This document shows positions 63,301 through 64,000 of a stretch of DNA of 64,000 nucleotides, in pieces. The DNA is from Antedon mediterranea (taxonomy: Eukaryota > Echinodermata > Crinoidea > Comatulida > Antedonidae). The first letter of the stretch is position 1. Each line of letters starts with the position of its first letter. Under the pieces are notes generated by a model. That model made no database searches and was not told where the DNA came from. It saw nothing but the letters and a program-made list of their open reading frames with translations. Both the position numbers and the translations under genes were made by a program. Location of the stretch: assembly GCF_964355755.1 (NCBI RefSeq), contig NC_092679.1, positions 4,652,001 through 4,716,000 of the forward strand. The letters run 5' to 3'.

Positions 63301-63577
63301 TGGAACCAAACTGTAAATTAATGTGTAAAGCTCTGTCTAGACTATCAAACATTGTGACAAAAAAATGTGATGATCCAACTAATATGGACAATGTAATATC
63401 AGTACCATATTTAAGCATCACTTATATATATATTTGGGCACATCACACTTTTTTTTTGTCAAACTAGTTTAATAGTGTAGTCAGAACTTTACTGTGGCAC
63501 AAGAAAAGAACCAACCTGTTAGAGAGAACAAGTCTGACATCAGATTCGACTTGATTTTGAGATCCAATGGAGCATCA
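18266..63577 (-). CDS. TTLL5: TTLL5-like tubulin polyglutamylase, C-terminal 17 exons; N-terminal catalytic part beyond right edge
   Basis: Spliced from E1 (63516-63577) to E18 (18266-18312), leaving out alternative exon E14, the exons give 2836 nt and about 944 residues with every junction phase matching. Landmarks in order match human TTLL5: DAPLDLKIKSNLMSDLFSL (end of TTL domain), RRGGWLRIFPT, ELSKLQARQAF, DLVVRFLKRA with RRRILSKQLGDF, ELEELLTTYTKHNKSAS, ALQRLAKRQAARQYSS, and SKAKHQQK. With the missing N-terminal part the protein would be close to human TTLL5 (about 1,280 residues). TTLL5 adds glutamate branches to tubulin tails in cilia and flagella; its long, low-complexity tail binds cofactors. 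Identification rests on several independent blocks, so ttll4/6/7 paralogues are unlikely. Confidence 0.95.
18553..18872 (-). mobile_element. tRNA-derived SINE, copy 2
   Basis: Reverse-oriented homologue of the SINE at 1473: GGGCGACCTCTTCAGTCAAA, GTACTAGGTTCTTTAAAGTG, ACCTACGGTTTATAGTCCTT, then the tRNA-like head (CCTCGAACCC ... AACCGCTCGG). The ATTT-rich tail is at 18553-18575. Confidence 0.8.
19121..19302. mobile_element. MITE family B, copy 1
   Basis: Inverted ends AAGCTTGGTTCCCACTAG... and ...CAGTGGGAACCACGCTT. The interior carries CGTTGCG/CGCAACG and an AATCACAAGCGA hairpin. It is the reverse complement of copy 2 at 55571-55752. Confidence 0.9.
19867..20466 (+). repeat. Minisatellite, 50-bp unit, 12 copies, in TTLL5 intron E17-E18
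   Basis: The unit starts AAAGGCCCATTTACACTAGG and continues ACAATAGCGATCGATCTAGG ATGAAAAATT. Period is exactly 50 bp over 600 bp, with few substitutions (GGCCC/GTCCC/GTCTC; GATCGATC/GATCTATC). Confidence 0.95.
21349..21452 (-). CDS. TTLL5: TTLL5 exon E17
   Basis: Acceptor TTTTTTTTACAG, donor GTAAGT, phase 2 to 1. Encodes TNQLDEGQGSHFYSTMKYSN and MTGLAKAAYSSYHP. Both splice sites are strong; no homology recognised. Confidence 0.85.
22092..22250 (+). repeat. Tandem repeat, ~54-57 bp unit, three copies
   Basis: TATCAGGTATAGCAATACAC followed by AGCTATTTGTTTGCTATT and TTGCTATTATTGCT occurs three times. Confidence 0.85.
22965..23840 (+). repeat. Minisatellite, 92-bp unit, ~9.5 copies, in TTLL5 intron E16-E17
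   Basis: Each unit carries the perfect palindrome TTGATCATGATCAA, then CTCAAATTAATTATGTTTGT, ATTCATTTTCTTACAAAGTA and TATAGCACTGCATGTTCACA. Unit starts are 92 bp apart (23061, 23153, 23245 ...). The last copy is diverged. Confidence 0.95.
24706..24830. mobile_element. MITE family A, copy 3 (right end lost)
   Basis: Left end AAGCTCTGTCTACACTATCA plus ATGAACATGATGATGTCATA; the right inverted end is missing. Confidence 0.75.
25164..25303 (-). CDS. TTLL5: TTLL5 exon E16
   Basis: Acceptor TTTTCTACAG, donor GTAACA, phase 0 to 2. Encodes IAEAHSSVSSSLRDALQRNS and then HGHKPKPPPQSAGSRKPVST. A proline/basic-rich tail segment. Confidence 0.87.
25926..26096. mobile_element. MITE family A, copy 4
   Basis: AAAGCTCTGTCTACACTAC at left, AAGTTTGATACTTATAGTGT AGACAG at right; interior GGACATGATGATGTCATATC. 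It accounts for overlapping open frames on both strands here. Confidence 0.85.
27034..27080. repeat. Near-perfect palindrome
   Basis: AATATATACAAACCAT / ATGGTTTGTAGATATT around a 2-bp centre, extended by alternating TA. Arms ~21 bp with one mismatch. Confidence 0.75.
27085..27295. repeat. GGGACAC-type dispersed repeat, copy 1
   Basis: Repeated GGGACAC/GTGTCCC words (TTCAAGGGACACTGTTATTC, AAGGTGTCCCTTAATAGGGT CCTACTG). Similar tracts are at 34728-34880, 35065-35185 and 5240-5300. Probably a decayed MITE; class not determined. Confidence 0.5.
27975..28675 (+). repeat. Minisatellite, 41-bp unit, ~17 copies, in TTLL5 intron E15-E16
   Basis: Unit: CTGACCAACCACTACACTAA ACAACCTAACTGGTTAAACT G. Internal copies are almost identical; edges drift (CTTATCAAACTACTG). 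Confidence 0.95.
30417..31120 (-). CDS. TTLL5: TTLL5 exon E15: long low-complexity exon with RQAARQYS block
   Basis: The acceptor TTTTTGCAG ends at 31121 and the donor GTATGT follows 30417; phase 1 to 0, 234 codons. Starts ARHFSESSEQAIQEALQRLA KRQAARQYSSANTQNLL, aligning with human ELQRLAEKQAARQYS and INLL. The middle is Ser/Asn-rich and holds a 10-residue tandem repeat (SSAYNGTTGT). It ends with GLTLQQKQQISHDMLQQSKA KHQQK, aligning with human LLDQSRARHQ. The upstream Met of the open frame lies in the intron; splice phase with E13 sets the start. Confidence 0.93.
30571..30670 (-). repeat. TTLL5: Coding minisatellite in TTLL5 E15, 30-bp unit
   Basis: Three near-identical 30-bp units (+: TGCCATTATAAGCAGACGAC then ~10 variable bases) encode SSAYNGTTGT, SSAYNGTSGA, SSAYNGTTGV. 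The unit length keeps the frame. Confidence 0.9.
32040..32390 (+). repeat. Degenerate tandem repeat, ~60-65 bp unit
   Basis: AAACCAGGTCACAAACTAGG, TACTTATTCAAAACATT and GCACTTAT recur five to six times with divergence. Lies in the E13-E15 intron of TTLL5. Confidence 0.65.
32815..32995 (-). mobile_element. SINE core fragment, copy 5
   Basis: GATCCCCTACTCTTTGCGAA, GTACCAAGTTCTTTAACGTG CAC and CACGGGACCAACGACTTTAT match the SINE body at 18600-18760; no tRNA head. Confidence 0.6.
33314..33319 (-). terminator. TTLL5: Polyadenylation signal after alternative exon E14
   Basis: TTTATT on +, AATAAA on -, in context TTTTAATAAATCATTT, about 305 nt past the E14 stop. Confidence 0.5.
33622..33776 (-). 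CDS. TTLL5: Alternative terminal exon E14 of TTLL5 with stop codon
   Basis: Acceptor ATATGCCAG ends at 33777. The exon enters in phase 1, compatible with E13, and encodes LQQNRYRPVSAVLYRDASGG and then SSTFVFNRSSTTSTNRSAGR STINLKN, followed by TGA. AATAAA lies about 300 nt downstream (33314-33319 on -). No donor gives the phase needed for E15 at the end of the exon; the internal ATAG/GTAGCT would fit phase 1 but truncates the exon. Best read as an alternative last exon producing a short isoform lacking the RQAARQYS tail. Confidence 0.6.
34728..34880. repeat. GGGACAC-type dispersed repeat, copy 2
   Basis: CAGTAAAACACCTCATTTGG GACAC, then ATTAAGGAGACACTC and CTATTTAGGGGACACTTTT. Same word pattern as 27085-27295. 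Confidence 0.45.
35865..36050. mobile_element. Hairpin MITE, family D, copy 3
   Basis: Ends AGTGCTGTATCTCC and GATACAGTACTGAG are inverted. The inner arm TAATAGGAATATTTGGTAAT pairs with ATTACCAAATACTCCTAT; ATATCACATGTGGTGCCTGT pairs with ACATGTGATGTTGTA. Confidence 0.7.
36329..36800 (+). repeat. Minisatellite, 106-bp unit, ~4.4 copies, in TTLL5 intron
   Basis: Unit: TTTTTAGATGTCATTAACTT, TCATCCAATCACATTTCACA, AAACAAAAAATGTTTAATAT, CATTTTAAACATTAGTGGAT. Starts at 36435, 36541, 36647; outer copies diverged. Confidence 0.92.
37080..38383. other. TTLL5 intron segment without recognisable features
   Basis: Unique AT-rich DNA between the 106-bp array and E13. Short open frames at 37436-37636 (-) and 37841-38053 (+) have no domain or splice support. 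Confidence 0.5.
38384..38542 (-). CDS. TTLL5: TTLL5 exon E13, S/T-rich with RQRPYSAK
   Basis: Acceptor AATTCAG, donor GTATGT, phase 1 to 1. Encodes GDSSSSTTKRPQTTPNAHSR, then STKITRQRPYSAKNSQGDN. The longest Met-initiated frame here (38339-38542) is a shadow; the correct frame follows from phases. It ends in G so that both E14 and E15 can follow. Confidence 0.85.
39478..39719 (+). mobile_element. SINE body and tail, copy 4 (head missing)
   Basis: GGATAAGGACAATAAACCGT AGGTCCAGTGTACAC and GTGTGCACTTCAAATGTACC match copy 1; the tail is (AAAT)n at about 39697-39719. Confidence 0.7.
40373..40545. repeat. GAAGCCC-repeat element, copy 1
   Basis: CTCGAAAAGAAGCCCAT occurs five times, then the right end GGGCTTCTTTTCAAGATAGT inverts it. 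Begins GTAAAACCTCGAAAAGAAGC. A second fragment is at 40733-40852. Confidence 0.75.
40733..40852. repeat. GAAGCCC-repeat element, copy 2
   Basis: TTGAAAAGAAGCCCCCCTCT ACAGTTTGCAAAAG then an inverted end TTTCTTTTCGAGGTTTTAC. Same family as 40373-40545. Confidence 0.7.
41455..41625. mobile_element. MITE family E, copy 2 (one end only)
   Basis: TTAAAGATGTATTGTCCCCT, then GTTATCCACTTTG, ATAGTCAAATTGGCTGCC and AATGTTTTTTTGGTTGAATT, co-linear with 16007-16205. The right TIR is absent. Confidence 0.8.
43659..43861 (-). CDS. TTLL5: TTLL5 exon E12: ELEELLTTYTKHNKSASIFL block
   Basis: Acceptor TTCTGCAG, donor GTGAGT, phase 2 to 1. ENELEELLTTYTKHNKSASI followed by FLGTNSK aligns with human [20 protein letters not shown] and LGTHSK. 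The second half is polar and not conserved. Confidence 0.93.
44250..44365 (-). CDS. TTLL5: TTLL5 exon E11
   Basis: Acceptor CTTTTCTAG, donor GTAAAC, phase 0 to 2. Encodes ETDQLSARLKTDRFLQANAQ and then KHNQPVSDDRFSTFVTVA, corresponding to the human stretch between the LGDF and ELEE blocks. Confidence 0.88.
44366..47460. other. TTLL5 intron E10-E11, mostly featureless
   Basis: AT-rich unique DNA; no repeat family, exon or RNA gene recognised before the Penelope-like remnant at its right end. Confidence 0.5.
47465..47760. mobile_element. Penelope-like element remnant in inverted arrangement
   Basis: Two inverted ~65-bp arms, GGCTGTTTAACTTTATCGTT TTGATTTAGC (47469 on) and its partner near 47625-47690. 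The flank GCTTTCGGATCACTTATCCT TCCTCAGTGC resembles the ends of Penelope-like retroelements, whose pseudo-LTRs carry hammerhead ribozymes. No reverse transcriptase frame remains. Class assigned from memory of the family. Confidence 0.5.
47701..47730 (-). ncRNA. Hammerhead-type core motif (Penelope-like)
   Basis: On - the order is CTGAGGA, a short stem GGAT-loop-ATCC, then GAAA, which fits the CUGANGA / stem II / GAAA core. Stem I and stem III pairing were not established, so activity is uncertain. Confidence 0.4.
47895..48041 (-). CDS. TTLL5: TTLL5 exon E10: DLVVRFLKRA / RRRILSKQLGDF block
   Basis: Acceptor CTCTCTTTCAG, donor GTAGGA, phase 0 to 0, 49 codons. This is the best conserved tail segment: LVVRFLKRAAGNLQ, VPSRKLQIHDRRRIL and QLGDFVQIYSK align residue for residue with human TTLL5. 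It lies in the part of the tail reported to contact the activator CSAP, which would explain the conservation (inference). The frame continues into the intron past GTAGGA, but that extension is not coding. Confidence 0.95.
49335..49548 (-). mobile_element. Second tRNA-derived SINE type
   Basis: On - the head contains TGGCTTGGTGGTTATGATG (A box region) and GGTCCTGGGTTCAAGTCCCG (B box region), followed by a body ending GGGACCCTAATGATCAGCAA TTGCTGG. Distinct from the SINE at 1473. Confidence 0.65.
49560..49670 (+). mobile_element. SINE body fragment in opposite orientation
   Basis: CAGTCCACTCAGCTAGAAAT GAGTACCTGG resembles the post-tRNA body of other marine-animal SINEs, but it points away from the adjacent head, suggesting a composite or inverted insertion. 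Confidence 0.4.
51405..51500 (-). repeat. Decayed third copy of the TTLL5 E9 3' end
   Basis: On -, GTTGACAGTTCAACGAAAAT followed by a GTATGTATTAATT donor-like end, parallel to E9 (GTTGACAGTTCAATG ... GTATGTATTAATT). The coding similarity is largely lost. Confidence 0.65.
51558..51611 (-). CDS. TTLL5: Candidate alternative exon E9b, a duplicate of the E9 3' part
   Basis: On - the acceptor-like ACGCAAAG ends at 51612, then 18 codons DFATDEQVDSLTQNDDQM, then donor GTATGT. Phase 0 to 0, so it would insert between E9 and E10 without a frameshift. It resembles the end of E9 (ERVDSSMQNDDQM). The acceptor has a poor pyrimidine tract, so it may be silent. Confidence 0.4.
51730..51850 (-). CDS. TTLL5: TTLL5 exon E9: KLQARQAFATYL block
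   Basis: Acceptor TTTTCTAG, donor GTATGT, phase 2 to 0. Encodes KLQARQAFATYLTRVQQRLQ and then RETSRPPERVDSSMQNDDQM, matching human KVQARIAFSAYLQHVQIRL and EDEQM. Its 3' part and donor are duplicated at 51558-51611 and, more decayed, at 51424-51480. Confidence 0.93.
51851..53689. other. TTLL5 intron E8-E9, right flank of E9
   Basis: AT-rich unique DNA. No exon, repeat family or RNA gene recognised before the SINE at 53690. Confidence 0.45.
53690..54048 (-). mobile_element. tRNA-derived SINE, copy 3
   Basis: TTTTTTAAAGTGCACATGAG, ACTGGACCTACGGCTTATAG and CCGAGAAGACTCGTTCTACC match copies 1 and 2; the head on - starts near 54045 with GAGCGGTTAAGACAGTGGAT. An internal part (53740-53820) differs from the other copies. 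Confidence 0.78.
54985..55115. mobile_element. Hairpin MITE, family D, copy 4
   Basis: ATCATATGTGATGCCTGTAT, ACATATGTGACCTGTATTAC and AGAATTTGACTATGATACTG match copies at 720 and 16897. Confidence 0.55.
55571..55752. mobile_element. MITE family B, copy 2, inverted relative to copy 1
   Basis: Starts AAGCGCGGTTCCCACTAGCG and ends TAGTGGGAACCAAGCTTTAA; the interior TTGACCAATCACAAGCGATG is the reverse complement of 19121-19302. Flanked by TTAA on both sides. Confidence 0.9.
55760..57158. other. TTLL5 intron segment next to E8
   Basis: Unique AT-rich DNA; no repeat or exon recognised. Confidence 0.45.
57159..57594 (-). CDS. TTLL5: TTLL5 exon E8: S/T/Q-rich linker ending in ELS
   Basis: A 436-nt exon in phase 1 to 2, open throughout but without an early Met. 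It is rich in Ser, Gln and Pro (QSSTSNISQASQSTKQSE, PPIPQPPHQNPEPEDE). The end, INIPELLRMGGELS, aligns with the human QILQDNGNLS. Two donors are in reach (GTGAGC after 57169, GTATGG after 57159); only the second keeps the frame into E9 and yields ELSKLQARQAF. Confidence 0.9.
57701..57998. mobile_element. MITE family C, full hairpin, GC-rich
   Basis: Ends AAGCCTGGTTTCCATAAAAT CGCTACACCGT and its exact inverse at 57960-57998; the centre (57841-57907) is another long hairpin (CATCGCCGACAAAATCGGCA / TGCCGATTTGTCTGCGATG). Flanked by TA on both sides. Much richer in CpG than its surroundings. Confidence 0.92.
58080..58520 (+). repeat. Minisatellite, 68-bp unit built of two ~34-bp halves
   Basis: Halves ACACCAATGGTTGCCCTTTC AAAGGATAAAAAG and ACACCAAAGTCTGCC(C/T)TGTTGGAGG ACAAAAAC alternate about six times (starts at 58183, 58251, 58319). 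The array is free of stops on both strands for long distances, which explains several spurious frames. Confidence 0.95.
58711..58746 (-). CDS. TTLL5: TTLL5 exon E7, micro-sized (36 nt)
   Basis: Acceptor TTTAG, donor GTACAA, phase 1 to 1. Encodes MKAKKQVRPATA. Too short for an ORF scan; supported by splice sites and by exact phase with E6 and E8. It is a multiple of three, so it could be skipped without a frameshift. Confidence 0.7.
58945..59114 (-). CDS. TTLL5: TTLL5 exon E6
   Basis: The acceptor is a T-rich tract then CAAAAG; the donor is GTAAGT; phase 2 to 1. Encodes KTSHHVLHEMAQCELDEHFA, then QILRKLKPGDNSEDRRK and SSNTSTQTSS. Charged, no recognised domain. The exon extends upstream of the first Met because E5 phase requires the AAAAG acceptor. 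Confidence 0.85.
59588..59638 (-). CDS. TTLL5: TTLL5 exon E5
   Basis: Acceptor TTACACAG, donor GTGAGT, phase 2 to 2, 51 nt. Encodes RARSSLNLGARPTSVPL. Weakly conserved; supported by both splice sites and phase. Confidence 0.8.
59863..59976. mobile_element. MITE family A, copy 5 (short, intact ends)
   Basis: AAGCTCTGTCTACACTATCA AACTTTATG ... AAGTTTGATAGTGTAGATAG AGCTT. The cleanest inverted pair of the family in the window. Confidence 0.92.
60055..60117 (-). CDS. TTLL5: TTLL5 exon E4
   Basis: Acceptor TTCTTTCAG, donor GTGAGT, phase 2 to 2, 63 nt. Encodes NLLESRTTNNEMIHRKLYGE, matching the human segment after the IYG of E3. Confidence 0.88.
60203..60571 (+). pseudogene. Isolated 122-codon open frame in TTLL5 intron
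   Basis: An unusually long stop-free run for such AT-rich DNA, opposite TTLL5. Part of it (VIMGDNLKLLILCLLTKK) faintly recalls the GDN-containing segment of transposon-associated DUF6589 proteins, from memory only. No start ATG at the first codon (GTG) and no splice evidence. Could be a decayed transposon fragment or chance. Confidence 0.25.
61304..61491 (-). CDS. TTLL5: TTLL5 exon E3: RRGGWLRIFPT block
   Basis: Acceptor TTCGCACAG, donor GTAATT, phase 0 to 2. RQRPQSAGN is followed by a lysine-rich linker and ELTGEERRILLETKEEFTRR, then GGWLRIFPTPTTYERYG. The RRGGxxRIFPT motif is characteristic of TTLL5 and its close polyglutamylase relatives. Confidence 0.95.
61492..63171. other. TTLL5 intron E2-E3
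   Basis: Contains a SINE-like fragment at 62100-62292 and otherwise AT-rich unique DNA. The 148-codon frame at 62832-63278 overlaps E2 on the opposite strand and has no domain features. Confidence 0.45.
62100..62292 (-). mobile_element. SINE core fragment, copy 6 (diverged)
   Basis: TATACCGGGTGACCTCTTGG, CCCCTACTCCTTTC, GTGTACCAAGTTTTATTTAT and ACACGGGCCCCACAGATTTA are co-linear with the SINE body. Confidence 0.55.
63172..63260 (-). CDS. TTLL5: TTLL5 exon E2
   Basis: Acceptor TTTTTTTCAG, donor GTAAAC, phase 1 to 0. Encodes GFVAHDPMTRKIQQSKRN and on to VLKQQ; GFVxxDP matches the vertebrate segment directly after the TTL domain. Confidence 0.9.
63327..63490. mobile_element. MITE family A, copy 6
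   Basis: AAAGCTCTGTCTAGACTATC at left, GTTTAATAGTGTAGTCAGAA CTTTA at right, flanked by TA. Confidence 0.85.
63516..63577 (-). CDS. TTLL5: TTLL5 exon E1: end of the TTL catalytic domain
   Basis: The acceptor TATAG ends at 63578 and the donor GTTGGT follows 63516. Enters in phase 2 and encodes DAPLDLKIKSNLMSDLFSLT, matching the vertebrate block that follows NLSPSLAC. The rest of the catalytic domain lies to the right of the window. Confidence 0.95.
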
Positions 63578-63716
63578 CTATAAAAGATAAATATTTTTTC
63601 ATAATTAACAAATTGACTGTAACATCATATGCTCTGGTGACTATGTGACATAACAGAGCAAAGAAAAGGCATTTTAACATATTCAATTAACCTGTACCTA
63701 ATTTATAACAAGAAAA

Positions 63717-63854
63717 GCCACTGTCCACACTATCAAACATGGTAGTGATATGTCCAAATATGGTAGTGATATAACATCATCCTGTCAATATATGGGCACA
63801 TCACATTTTTTTTTGTCACATAATGTATAAAGTTTGATAGTGTAGACAGAGCTT
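63717..63854. mobile_element. MITE family A, copy 7
   Basis: Left end GCCACTGTCCACACTATCAA is mutated; right end AAGTTTGATAGTGTAGACAG AGCTT intact. Confidence 0.85.
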
Positions 63855-64000
63855 TAGATTATATACAAACTAATCAGGATAAACTGCTAAATATCAATTA
63901 TTAATAAAAAATGAAAAAGATCATTAAAATTGTTTGTTTTTTGTGCTGGTTTATTCTAAATAGAATTAAAGTTCGTTTTGAATAATACATGATTTCAATC

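Overview
The window is AT-rich animal DNA (introns, long intergenic stretches, SINEs, MITEs and minisatellites; no bacterial operons). The coding content and the very frequent octamer TAGGCCTA suggest an invertebrate deuterostome, most likely an echinoderm or another ambulacrarian. The lineage is inferred; the gene identities are read from the sequence.

Two genes lie tail to tail. On the + strand, 3576-6444 holds the last three coding exons of a TGF-beta sensu stricto ligand: part of the prodomain (LAP), an RGD motif, a furin site and a complete nine-cysteine mature domain of 114 residues. Its 5' exons lie before the window or were not recognised in 1-3575. On the - strand, 63577 down to 18266 holds 17 exons that join in perfect phase and encode the last ~944 residues of TTLL5, a tubulin polyglutamylase. 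The catalytic TTL domain runs off the right edge. Human TGFB3 and TTLL5 are also convergent neighbours (14q24.3), so the window appears to preserve an old deuterostome gene pair.

Layout: 1-3575, repeats (a full SINE, a hairpin MITE) and presumably TGF-beta intron; 3576-6444, TGF-beta exons; 6445-8904, TGF-beta 3' region; 8905-13314, a possible alternative terminal exon and 3' UTR on the - strand, with a ~1 kb foldback transposon; 13315-18265, AT-rich spacer with two MITEs; 18266-63577, TTLL5. TTLL5 introns carry at least five minisatellites (units 50, 92, 41, 106 and 68 bp), SINE copies, several MITE families and a Penelope-like remnant with a hammerhead-type core.

Points most worth following: the TGFB/TTLL5 synteny, the RGD in an invertebrate TGF-beta prodomain, a duplicated piece of TTLL5 exon 9 that looks like a usable in-frame 18-codon exon, and a phase-compatible alternative last exon for TTLL5 with its own AATAAA. 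Most other open frames are chance frames, shadows or repeat read-through. Exon numbers for TTLL5 count only exons inside this window (E1 = rightmost).
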